A stretch of DNA of 6,909 nt from Erysipelotrichaceae bacterium (lineage in GTDB: Bacteria > Bacillota_I > Bacilli_A > Erysipelotrichales > Coprobacillaceae). Position 1 is the first letter of the stretch, and the number at the start of each line of letters is the position of its first letter. Shown piece after piece: positions 1-6,456 of the stretch. The notes under the pieces were generated by a model that had not been told where the DNA came from, searched no databases, and was given only the letters and a program-made list of their open reading frames with translations. Where the stretch lies: assembly GCA_021200395.1 (NCBI GenBank), contig JAJQGQ010000209.1, positions 1 through 6,909 on the forward strand, written 5' to 3'. A program made the position numbers and the translations under genes.

Positions 1-32
1 ATGATTATATTGGAAGTGAGATGATGATATGA
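1..32 (+). CDS. Possible 3' end of an upstream gene (partial)
   Basis: The frame starting at position 3 stays open to a TGA at 30-32, giving a tail DYIGSEMMI. It would overlap the next gene's ATG in an ATGA junction, the same arrangement used by four junctions in the leftward operon. In Bacillus the ysnB-type phosphoesterase follows the XTP/dITP pyrophosphatase gene rdgB (ysnA), so this may be the end of rdgB. Nine codons cannot identify a protein, so this is inference from context only. A second frame, starting at position 1, stops at 22-24 and is less attractive because it leaves no overlap. Confidence 0.3.
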   Translation, partial: DYIGSEMMI

Positions 33-583
33 AATTATTAGTAGTAAGTGATAGTCATCGCTTTGATGATGACTTAGTGAGAGTTGTGAATAAATATAAA
101 AATCAAGTTGATATGATGATTCATTGTGGAGATTCATCATTACCTTTAGATGATCCATTAATTAATGAATTTGACATAGCTGTGCAAGGCAATCATGATT
201 TCGATCCGTTTCCTAAATTTGTGGTTAAAAATGGTATTCTTGTAACACATGGACATTATTATGATGTTTATAGTGGATATGATAAGCTGATCCAATTATG
301 CCACGAAAATCATGCAAGTATTTGTTTCCATGGGCATACTCATGTTCCTACACATCAAATTCATGATGGTATTCATTTTGTTAATCCTGGCTGTATGATG
401 ATGAATCGTGGTAGTTATGGTTTTGGTACATATGTATTGGCAGAAACGAATCCATTCGAGGTTCATTTTTATCATCATCATACTGATGAAATATGTGATG
501 AAATTCTAGATGAAGGATTAGAATTGTTAGAAGAATTCAAGGAAATAGTAAGAAATTATGAATTAAGTAAAAACAAGGCTTAA
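29..583 (+). CDS. YfcE/YsnB (MJ0936)-family metallophosphoesterase
   Basis: This 184-residue protein is a complete calcineurin-like phosphoesterase of the small YfcE/MJ0936 type, which are two-metal phosphodiesterases active on model substrates. Their physiological substrate is generally unsettled. All expected metal motifs are visible in order: D8-x-H10 (SDSH), D35 in HCGD, N55-H56 in GNHD, H74 in THGH, and H101-G-H103 in HGHTH, followed by the NPG loop at 119-121. The length is near the family norm. The tail after about residue 150 is an acidic, probably helical extension. The ATG at 29 sits directly before the conserved KLLVVSDSH strand and so is the natural start. The Shine-Dalgarno is weak (GTGAG at 16-20), so coupling to an upstream gene is likely. 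The protein is cytosolic, with no signal peptide or membrane segment. The last four codons form one arm of a shared terminator. Family assignment is sure; the exact substrate is unknown. Confidence 0.93.
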   Translation: MKLLVVSDSHRFDDDLVRVVNKYKNQVDMMIHCGDSSLPLDDPLINEFDIAVQGNHDFDPFPKFVVKNGILVTHGHYYDVYSGYDKLIQLCHENHASICFHGHTHVPTHQIHDGIHFVNPGCMMMNRGSYGFGTYVLAETNPFEVHFYHHHTDEICDEILDEGLELLEEFKEIVRNYELSKNKA

Positions 584-600
584 ACATTAGCCTTGTTTTT
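569..600. terminator. Bidirectional intrinsic terminator shared by the convergent genes
   Basis: A perfect 12-base inverted repeat (arms 569-580 and 589-600) flanks an 8-base loop. The GC-containing core is ACAAGGCT paired with AGCCTTGT, and the outer pairs are A5/T5, so a U-run follows the hairpin whichever strand is transcribed. It lies across the overlapping stop codons of the phosphoesterase (TAA at 581-583) and the XRE regulator (complement of 580-582), which is the right place to end both transcripts. Termination efficiency is inferred, not shown. Confidence 0.88.
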
Positions 601-921
601 CTCTTCAATTCTTTTACGCTTATACTCAATGATAAACATAACCTCTTTTAAATCCTCATCTGGTAGCTCTGTTAATAGACGTGCAATATTCGCTATATTA
701 TAATAGTCATATTTTTTTCCGCTAATTATTTCTTCAACACTACGACCATACAAATGTGATAATATCTTTAGTTCACTGACAGTAACGTCACGCTTACCAT
801 TTTCGATATCAGATATTGCCGAATGGGGAACATTGAGATGCGTTGCAACTTCTTTTTGGGTGAGATGCTTAAAATTTCGATAACCCTTTAAACGTTTTGC
901 TAAATCCATATCAATTGCCAT
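580..921 (-). CDS. XRE-family helix-turn-helix transcriptional regulator
   Basis: This 113-residue DNA-binding protein has an N-terminal Cro/CI-type (HTH_3) domain at about residues 7-62. The helix-turn-helix itself is at about 20-41 (TQKEVATHLNVPHSAISDIE is typical). A charged, predicted-helical C-terminal part follows, with a segment ELPDEDLKEVMFIIEYKRKR that resembles the dimerisation tails of SinR-like regulators. The ATG at 921 is chosen because a GGAGGT Shine-Dalgarno lies 6 bases before it; an in-frame ATG four codons later is less well placed. The gene stands alone, with no toxin, ImmA-type protease or phage gene beside it. It has its own promoter, and autoregulation is plausible for the family but not demonstrated. 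Target genes are unknown. It converges on the phosphoesterase gene, with the two stop codons sharing a TTAA. Confidence 0.9.
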   Translation of the reverse strand: MAIDMDLAKRLKGYRNFKHLTQKEVATHLNVPHSAISDIENGKRDVTVSELKILSHLYGRSVEEIISGKKYDYYNIANIARLLTELPDEDLKEVMFIIEYKRKRIEEKNKANV

Positions 922-927
922 AATGCT

Positions 928-933
928 ACCTCC
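928..933 (-). promoter_or_regulatory. Shine-Dalgarno site of the XRE regulator gene
   Basis: Read on the minus strand this is GGAGGT, a near-perfect match to the anti-Shine-Dalgarno, 6 bases before the ATG at 921. It fixes the start of the regulator at the first of its two possible ATG codons. Confidence 0.85.
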
Positions 934-942
934 ATGAAACTT

Positions 943-971
943 ATTATAGCATTTTTCTAAAACGATATCAA
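943..971 (-). promoter_or_regulatory. Sigma-A-type promoter for the XRE regulator gene
   Basis: On the minus strand a TTGATA -35 hexamer (966-971) and a perfect TATAAT -10 hexamer (943-948) are separated by exactly 17 bases. Transcription should begin around 934-937, leaving a leader of only some 15 bases that contains the GGAGGT ribosome-binding site. This is the only clear promoter in the window. Just upstream of the -35, at 972-985, is an imperfect AT-rich palindrome that could be an operator, though base composition alone may explain it. Confidence 0.82.
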
Positions 972-980
972 TTTAGAATT

Positions 981-1011
981 TTAAAAAAACAATTTTATGA
1001 AAGACATAAAA
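981..1011 (-). terminator. Weak AT-rich terminator-like hairpin after the U32 gene
   Basis: On the minus strand a 7-base inverted repeat (1005-1011 with 993-999, TTTTATG/CATAAAA) with a 5-base loop is followed by TTGTTTTTTT. It begins 11 bases after the stop codon of the U32-family gene, the expected position for the end of the long leftward operon. The stem has only one G-C pair, so termination may be partial and some transcripts may read through into the XRE regulator gene. Confidence 0.42.
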
Positions 1012-1022
1012 AGACAAGTTCG

Positions 1023-3326
1023 TTAATAATAACCATGAGTAAGCGATAATTGCTTTTTTATTTCGCTAACATCTTGATTTTTCTTGATAAAGTAATCCAT
1101 AATTATTGTTATTTCTTCACTACTTTCATTTGTGAAGTGGATATAATGATTATTTATCTGTATCGATGGTTGATTATAAAAAATACTACGACAATTTAAT
1201 AAATGCATACGACAATTTTCATCTGTTATTATGTCAAATTTTTCTCCTTTTCGATCTATTAATGAAAAAGAATGGTTTCGACATATTTGACAATTCTTTT
1301 TTAAATATCCAAAATAATAATGTGATATTGGACAATATTCACTAACCATATTTTCTATCTTTCCATAGACTTGAATCATACATTTAGATAAATCGGTATG
1401 TAAATGATTGATATCATTTAAGCTCATTTCTATAGATAATATTTTCATACCTGGATAATGACTAGCACTTGATGAATTGTATATATTCATACCTGTTCCT
1501 AATATTTTTTCTTTATTATGAAATGCTTCATAAGCACCATAATTATTAACAAATATGCAGTTGACGAATTGATATATCTTAGAGTTTTTGATATTTTCAA
1601 TGTCTTTTGTTTTTAAGATTTTTGATGTACCTAATATCATATTTGGATATATTCGAAAAGCTTCTAGTGTATCTGATTGATAAGGATAAATAATTTCAAT
1701 ATCATTATACTTACTTACTAGTTTTAATTGTTCTAATGTAGAAACATGAACATATGTTTTTCCTTTTGATGATAATTGTCTTATGGGATGAATATAATCT
1801 TGCTTTTTTAGATGATGAATTTGTTGTTTTGCTAATTGGTTTTCTAGCTTTTGACAAGTTATTCTTCTAAGATTGTTTATTTCTTTTATAGGAATAGATA
1901 CCTGATCATCGGAAATAATTTTTAATTCTTTTAAATCAAATGGTGTTTGACCAAGTTTAGAAAGCTGAACTGCAATACGTTCTTTATCAGTTGATGTTTT
2001 GATTGGTGTTTCGACAAGGCATGATGTTTGACATGTTACTGATATATCATTTAATGTTATTGTAAGCGTTGCAGGATGATTGATATGAGCGGTAAAGATC
2101 ATCTTGATAGGTTGTTTACGATGGGGCTTTTGATAAATATTTTGAAGTTTTTTTATAACTTTTGTATCAACTGTTTTACGTACTTGCCCATTTTTCACAA
2201 AAGTATCAAATTCTACTTCTATAATGTCATGCTTTTTTGCGTGATTGACAAGTTTATCATCTTTATATATTTTATTAATTGGCCTGCCTTTATCAATAGT
2301 TTCAAAGACAATACTATCTCCTTGGTATAAATCATCTATAAGCTTGATTTTAACGCGTTTTAATTTCTTTTGATAACCTATCACTTCTCCAATAACAACA
2401 CCTTTATTGCCAGAATAATCACCATCTACAATGTTTTTATCATGGAAAAGATAACCATTTGTATAATATCTATTAAACATTGATGTCATATCTTGGATTT
2501 CTTCTTTTAAAGAACTATTTTGTTTATTATAGTAATTATCAATAGCTTTGCGATAAGCTAGTACAGTACTTGCGACATATTCTGGTCTTTTCATACGTCC
2601 TTCAATTTTTAAGGAATGGACACCTGCTTCAATAAGTTTATCAATATGATCAATACTCATTAAATCTCTTGGAGATAAAAGAAAAGGATATTTATCATCT
2701 AATATTTCATTGTCTTTCATCAAACGATATTTTAGACGACAAGGTTGGGCACATGATCCCCTATTCCCACTTCTTTTACCAATCATGCTACTCATTAAAC
2801 ATTGCCCTGAATAACAAATACATAAAGCACCATGAATAAAAACTTCAATTTCTATATTTGTTTTAGTGATAATTTCTTTAATTTCTTCAATGCTATTTTC
2901 ACGAGCTAAAACAAGTCGTTTAGCTCCTAACTTTTCAAAATAATTGACACCTTGAGCATTCATTACACTAGCTTGAGTACTGATATGAAGCTCAAAGTCG
3001 GGATATATTTGGCTAATAACACTCAATAAACCAATATCTTGAATAATTAAAGCATCAATTTGAATATCATAAAGGAAATCTATATAAGATAGTATATCAT
3101 CAAATTCATTATCTTTATATAATGTATTGATTGTTACATAAACCTTAACACCATAAGTATGAGCCAAAGACACTGCCCATCTCATATCTTCTTTATTAAA
3201 GTTATGAGCATAAGCTCTAGCACTATAAGATTCTCCACCAATATAAATAGCATCAGCGCCACAATAAACGGCAGCCTTAAAACTTTCTCTATCCCCTGCA
3301 GGTGCTAATAATTCTATTTTTTTCAT
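1023..3326 (-). CDS. Large U32-family protein with DUF3656 domain (RlhA/TrhP-like, probable RNA hydroxylation factor)
   Basis: This is a 767-residue protein. An N-terminal peptidase-U32 TIM-barrel-type domain covers roughly residues 1-310 and includes the family signature EVFIHGALCICYSGQCLMS (161-179) and SLKIEGRMKRPEYVA (238-252). Four cysteines, C169, C176, C192 and C196, fit the Fe-S ligand pattern of this family. DUF3656 follows at about 406-497 (QLSKLGQTPF, INNLRR). A second U32-like half and a cysteine-rich tail (C665, C679, C682, C705, C711) complete the protein. Although named peptidases, E. coli RlhA and TrhP act in 5-hydroxylation of 23S rRNA C2501 and tRNA U34. The DUF3656 domain makes RlhA the nearer relative, so an rRNA role is inferred. 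The ATG at 3326 is chosen over a GTG at 3350 because it begins the conserved KKIELLAPAGD and makes an ATGA overlap with mtnN. No good Shine-Dalgarno precedes either codon, suggesting coupled translation. Confidence 0.88.
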   Translation of the reverse strand: MKKIELLAPAGDRESFKAAVYCGADAIYIGGESYSARAYAHNFNKEDMRWAVSLAHTYGVKVYVTINTLYKDNEFDDILSYIDFLYDIQIDALIIQDIGLLSVISQIYPDFELHISTQASVMNAQGVNYFEKLGAKRLVLARENSIEEIKEIITKTNIEIEVFIHGALCICYSGQCLMSSMIGKRSGNRGSCAQPCRLKYRLMKDNEILDDKYPFLLSPRDLMSIDHIDKLIEAGVHSLKIEGRMKRPEYVASTVLAYRKAIDNYYNKQNSSLKEEIQDMTSMFNRYYTNGYLFHDKNIVDGDYSGNKGVVIGEVIGYQKKLKRVKIKLIDDLYQGDSIVFETIDKGRPINKIYKDDKLVNHAKKHDIIEVEFDTFVKNGQVRKTVDTKVIKKLQNIYQKPHRKQPIKMIFTAHINHPATLTITLNDISVTCQTSCLVETPIKTSTDKERIAVQLSKLGQTPFDLKELKIISDDQVSIPIKEINNLRRITCQKLENQLAKQQIHHLKKQDYIHPIRQLSSKGKTYVHVSTLEQLKLVSKYNDIEIIYPYQSDTLEAFRIYPNMILGTSKILKTKDIENIKNSKIYQFVNCIFVNNYGAYEAFHNKEKILGTGMNIYNSSSASHYPGMKILSIEMSLNDINHLHTDLSKCMIQVYGKIENMVSEYCPISHYYFGYLKKNCQICRNHSFSLIDRKGEKFDIITDENCRMHLLNCRSIFYNQPSIQINNHYIHFTNESSEEITIIMDYFIKKNQDVSEIKKQLSLTHGYY

Positions 3327-4015
3327 ATGACTGAAACTAATTCGTAGCACATTTTAGCTGAGACAGCAGAAGCAGTCTTTACAAAAGTATCAAACTGAAC
3401 TTGGCTATCTCCCTTATTAAATATATCGCTTAATGAACGTGTGATTATAAATGGTGTATTAAAAACATAACATACCTGAGCAATAGATGCGGCTTCCATT
3501 TCGCTGCATACTGCTTCTGGAAAGTGTTTTTTAATATGATCAACTTGATCTTGACGACAAACAAATTGATCACCTGAAGCAATAAGACCAATATGATAAG
3601 GTATATTTTCTAAATTCAAAATATTTTTTGTCTTTTCTAATAAATCTTTATCTGGCATAAAGAAAGTTGGCATACCTGGAATTTTACCATATTCATAGCC
3701 AAATCCTACGACATCTGCATCATGATGAACAACACTTGATGAAATAATAACATCTCCTACATTTTGAGTTGGAATAATTCCACCTGCAGTCCCAATATTA
3801 ATAACACAATCAATAGCAAATTTTGTTAATAATAAAGTTGCTGATACAGAAGCATTGACTTTTCCAATACCACCTTGTACGACAACGACTTCTTTATTAT
3901 GCATTTTTCCTTGATAAAAAGTATAATCTAAAGATTTATCAGTCTTTTCAATATCCATTAATTCCAATAATTCAGCAACTTCTTCTTCCATGGCACCAAT
4001 AATACCTATCATCAT
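3323..4015 (-). CDS. mtnN: 5'-methylthioadenosine/S-adenosylhomocysteine nucleosidase
   Basis: MtnN hydrolyses the N-glycosidic bond of MTA, S-adenosylhomocysteine and 5'-deoxyadenosine, releasing adenine. It clears inhibitory by-products of SAM chemistry and feeds methionine salvage and the LuxS route. The protein has 230 residues, the usual length, and aligns without offset to E. coli MTAN numbering: catalytic E12 in GAMEEEV, E174 in SEMEAASIA and D197 in RSLSD are all present. The phosphorylase-fold glycine loop GTAGG is at 75-79. Two ATG codons stand side by side at the start; the first is taken, with AAAGGA a few bases upstream on the minus strand. It begins 3 bases after the methyltransferase stop and ends in a 4-base overlap with the U32 gene, so it sits inside the operon. 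A SAM-dependent methyltransferase as the preceding gene fits its housekeeping role. Confidence 0.97.
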   Translation of the reverse strand: MMIGIIGAMEEEVAELLELMDIEKTDKSLDYTFYQGKMHNKEVVVVQGGIGKVNASVSATLLLTKFAIDCVINIGTAGGIIPTQNVGDVIISSSVVHHDADVVGFGYEYGKIPGMPTFFMPDKDLLEKTKNILNLENIPYHIGLIASGDQFVCRQDQVDHIKKHFPEAVCSEMEAASIAQVCYVFNTPFIITRSLSDIFNKGDSQVQFDTFVKTASAVSAKMCYELVSVI

Positions 4016-4018
4016 TTA

Positions 4019-4729
4019 TCATCCTTTCTGACATACAAAAATAATACGTTCACAATCTTTATAATATTCATCAAAATCACTATAATATGTTATTTTATGA
4101 AAACCTGTTTCATTTAACCATTGAAGATATTGATGAATATCAAAAGTTTTCTGATAATGATATTCATCCACGATATCATCTTCAATCTTATCTTCAATAT
4201 AGACATGATGTTTTACATAGCCGTTATCGATATATTCAACCTGCCAGTCAAAAATATAATCTTTATCTTCATCATATTCATGATAATCTTTTAAAATATG
4301 ATTCATTTTATATAAACTATCAATATCAAAAATAAATGTTCCATTATCTTTGAGTGATGCATTAACATTCTTAAAAGTTTGGATAATTTGTTTTTCCTCT
4401 AATAAATAATTTAAAGAATCACAAAGACATAAAATAAGATCAACTTCCCTATCTGTTGAAAAATCAGTCATATCTACACGTTGTAAATATAAATTAACAT
4501 TCTCATACATGGCTTTTTGCTTGGCTACTTCCAACATATCCATAGATAGATCTGATGCATAAACCTGTTTTTGAGCTTTAGCTAAGCGAATCGCTATTTC
4601 ACCAGTTCCACATGCCAGTTCAAAAACTTCATCAAATACTGCATGATTGAAAATAAATTCAAGATAGTCATCATAAAATTTTGAATCCATCAAACTATCA
4701 TAATAGTAACTAAAATTTTCATAACTCAT
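4019..4729 (-). CDS. yqeM: YqeM-like class I SAM-dependent methyltransferase
   Basis: The protein has 236 residues with a Rossmann-type SAM-binding domain. Motif I is FELACGTGE at 36-44, the acidic residue that should bind the SAM ribose is D60 (YASDLS), and the motif II/III region contains DMTDF (86-90) and LCDSLNYL (102-109). The C-terminal part (about 150-236) is a strand-rich lid with many Asp and Tyr residues. The length and the position directly after rsfS match B. subtilis yqeM, whose substrate is not established, so no methyl acceptor is named here. The ATG forms an ATGA overlap with the rsfS stop. An AAGGA lies about 11 bases upstream, rather far, so translation probably depends partly on coupling. 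It is cytosolic. The methyltransferase fold is certain, and the yqeM symbol rests on synteny plus overall likeness. Confidence 0.9.
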   Translation of the reverse strand: MSYENFSYYYDSLMDSKFYDDYLEFIFNHAVFDEVFELACGTGEIAIRLAKAQKQVYASDLSMDMLEVAKQKAMYENVNLYLQRVDMTDFSTDREVDLILCLCDSLNYLLEEKQIIQTFKNVNASLKDNGTFIFDIDSLYKMNHILKDYHEYDEDKDYIFDWQVEYIDNGYVKHHVYIEDKIEDDIVDEYHYQKTFDIHQYLQWLNETGFHKITYYSDFDEYYKDCERIIFVCQKG

Positions 4730-5073
4730 TGATTTAACATTCCTTCAATGTTGATTCTTGGCATATCGCCCCATAGTTTTTCTAAATTGTAGTTCTTTCT
4801 TTCATCATCTTGGAATATATGACATACGATATCACCACAATCAACAAGAATCCATTTTGAATCTCGTAATCCTTCAATACTTTTAATTTCTATTCCATTA
4901 ATTTCACATTGTTCTACAATATTATCTTTAATCGCATTCATTAATCGTTCATTAGAAGCACTGCATAAAACGAATGTATCAAATAAAGGACTAACTTCTG
5001 CCATATCAATAGCAACAATATTGGTTGCTAATTTATCATCCATTGCTTTAACTATAATTTCTAATTCATTCAT
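4726..5073 (-). CDS. rsfS: Ribosomal silencing factor RsfS
   Basis: RsfS (YbeB/YqeL, Iojap family) binds protein uL14 on the 50S subunit and blocks joining to 30S, lowering translation when nutrients are scarce. The 115-residue protein carries the whole family pattern: FDTFVLCSASNER at 31-43, EGL at 67-69, W74, DCGDIVCHIF at 78-87 and the hallmark ERKNYNLEKLWGD at 91-103. Its length is normal. The ATG overlaps the nadD-yqeK stop in ATGA, and an AGGAG lies 7 bases before the start (5081-5085), one of the better ribosome-binding sites in the operon. Following nadD/yqeK and preceding yqeM is the standard Firmicutes order. Confidence 0.97.
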   Translation of the reverse strand: MNELEIIVKAMDDKLATNIVAIDMAEVSPLFDTFVLCSASNERLMNAIKDNIVEQCEINGIEIKSIEGLRDSKWILVDCGDIVCHIFQDDERKNYNLEKLWGDMPRINIEGMLNQ

Positions 5074-6170
5074 TCAATTTCTCCTCTTATACAATAATGT
5101 TCATATATTTCAAAAAATACTGGATCAATATTTCTTCCTTTTTCTTTAGAAAAAGTATAAAAATCTTCTAGGGCATCTCTAAAACCTTGATGAATATCGG
5201 TTTTACATACTTCAATTTGTTTTGATGAATCATAACCTCTTAAAGGATCTAATTTATCAGCACAATATAAACATTTACCAATGGCAGACATTGTTGTAGA
5301 AGCAGTGGTATGATCTTCTATAGCTTTTAGAATGACTTCATCATCTATTAAATATAGATTCTTTGCCATATATGCTGATAACCATTGATGCCATATTGCT
5401 TCACTCATATGGACATATTCAGGATAGTATTGATTCATCAGATCCAATGCTTGTTGATGATCTAATTCTTTAGCTATATCATGTAAGATACCAGCAATAT
5501 AAGCTTCGGTTTCATTTAATCCATTAGATGAAGCAAATTCTTTGGCAAGCTTGGCCACTGAACAAGAATGTTTCCAGCGCTTTTCTTTCATATGAATTTG
5601 TATCATTTCATTTAAATAAATACCTGTTGAAGAAATATAACGTAATACATCATCATTTAATAATTCAATATGACCACATCTGACATCACTGCTACTGGCT
5701 GTTATTGGTTTGTTTTTTAATTTAATAAAGTGATATTTTTTTAATATTTTCTTATCACTCTTATAACCACCCCTTTTAAATGCGACTAATTGGACCATTT
5801 TACTTATACGTTTAGGATGTTTCCATTTATAGAAAAGATTGGCTTGATCCATACCCATAATATAATAATATTCATTATCAGGATATGAACTAATAATTTT
5901 TTCGATTGTCTGATAAGTATAATTTTTATCATTATTATCATTATCTATTTCAATATGATTAATTGTCATATGAGGAGTATCCTTTATAGCTATTTCAATC
6001 ATGTGTATGCGATCTTCTTTACTAGCATTGTTTTGATCCTTCCAAGGATTATGAGCTGTAGGAATAAATTGAATTTCATCTAATTCAAGCTGTGATAAAG
6101 CTATCTTGGCAATTTCTACGTGTGCTTTTGTGATAGGATCAAAACTCCCTCCAAATAAGCCTATTTTCAT
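5070..6170 (-). CDS. nadD: Bifunctional NadD-YqeK: nicotinate-nucleotide adenylyltransferase fused to HD-domain Ap4A hydrolase
   Basis: One 366-residue frame joins two enzymes that are separate neighbouring genes in Bacillus. Residues 1 to about 190 are NadD, which makes nicotinate adenine dinucleotide from NaMN and ATP. Visible motifs are GGSFDPITKAH at 7-17, the GMD at 106-108 with W116, and SSSDVR at 159-164. The usual HxGH nucleotide-binding motif reads T14-K-A-H17 here. Residues about 191-366 are a YqeK-type HD domain with all six expected metal ligands: H201, H230-D231, H261, H287 and D305. YqeK proteins split Ap4A symmetrically into two ADP. The HAxxGA motif is altered to HQWLSA and the later motif reads ADKLDPLRGYD. 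The start makes an ATGA overlap with yhbY, with AGAGGA about 10 bases upstream. There is no frameshift or internal stop at the junction, so the fusion appears genuine. Similar fusions are known from Mollicutes and, as I recall, their relatives. Confidence 0.95.
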   Translation of the reverse strand: MKIGLFGGSFDPITKAHVEIAKIALSQLELDEIQFIPTAHNPWKDQNNASKEDRIHMIEIAIKDTPHMTINHIEIDNDNNDKNYTYQTIEKIISSYPDNEYYYIMGMDQANLFYKWKHPKRISKMVQLVAFKRGGYKSDKKILKKYHFIKLKNKPITASSSDVRCGHIELLNDDVLRYISSTGIYLNEMIQIHMKEKRWKHSCSVAKLAKEFASSNGLNETEAYIAGILHDIAKELDHQQALDLMNQYYPEYVHMSEAIWHQWLSAYMAKNLYLIDDEVILKAIEDHTTASTTMSAIGKCLYCADKLDPLRGYDSSKQIEVCKTDIHQGFRDALEDFYTFSKEKGRNIDPVFFEIYEHYCIRGEIE

Positions 6171-6451
6171 AAATGATATATCCTCTTTTCACTTTCTTTA
6201 TATAATACAATAACACGTCCTATTGTTTGTATTATTTCACTTTGAGTACGTGTACTTAATTCTTCAGCAATACAATCTATATCATCAGGACAGCTTTTTA
6301 AAAGCTTAATTTTGATGAGTTCATGGGCTTCTAAAGCATCAATAATACTATGAATTTGGCTATCACTTATACCTCCTTTGCCAATTTGAAAAATAGCATT
6401 TAATTCATTAGCTTCGTTTCTTAAATATCTTTTTTGTTTACCTGTTAACAT
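6167..6451 (-). CDS. yhbY: YhbY/YqeI family RNA-binding ribosome assembly protein
   Basis: This 94-residue protein is a single CRS1-YhbY (CRM) domain. Such proteins bind pre-50S particles and assist large-subunit assembly. The N-terminus LTGKQKRYLRNEANEL (2-17), the GKGG loop at 24-27 (KH-like GxxG position), AHELIKIKLL (42-51) and the C-terminal IGRVIVLYKESE are all characteristic. Length is full for the family. A strong AGGAGG Shine-Dalgarno, 5 bases before the ATG, overlaps the yqeH stop codon. The gene ends in an ATGA overlap with nadD-yqeK. In B. subtilis (yqeI) aroE separates it from yqeH; here it follows directly. Confidence 0.96.
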   Translation of the reverse strand: MLTGKQKRYLRNEANELNAIFQIGKGGISDSQIHSIIDALEAHELIKIKLLKSCPDDIDCIAEELSTRTQSEIIQTIGRVIVLYKESEKRIYHL

Positions 6452-6456
6452 AATAA

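Noticed and set aside
296..481. Open frame on the minus strand inside the phosphoesterase gene
   Set aside because: It is antisense to a well-supported gene with all its motifs. Its Met, His and Thr-rich translation reflects the complement of ATG/CAT-rich codons, and it has no ribosome-binding site.
463..484. His-rich stretch (HFYHHHTD) in the phosphoesterase as a separate metal-binding site
   Set aside because: The family's metal ligands are already accounted for elsewhere, and CAT codons are frequent in this gene. Nothing supports an extra site.
580..921. Antitoxin of a toxin-antitoxin pair, or a phage repressor
   Set aside because: No toxin, protease or phage gene adjoins it. The neighbours are housekeeping genes, and its only close partner is a convergent phosphoesterase.
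2076..2330. Open frame on the plus strand inside the U32 gene, with a hydrophobic stretch
   Set aside because: It is antisense to conserved coding sequence of the U32/DUF3656 protein. The hydrophobic, Phe-rich translation is a by-product of AT-rich codons on the other strand.
1023..3326. Secreted collagenase or virulence protease
   Set aside because: The database name suggests this, but there is no signal peptide, the Fe-S cysteine pattern is intact, and characterised relatives act in RNA hydroxylation.
4087..4335. Open frame on the plus strand inside the methyltransferase gene
   Set aside because: It is the shadow of a real gene, and its Tyr and His-rich composition mirrors the Asp/Tyr codons opposite. 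It has no promoter or recognisable domain.
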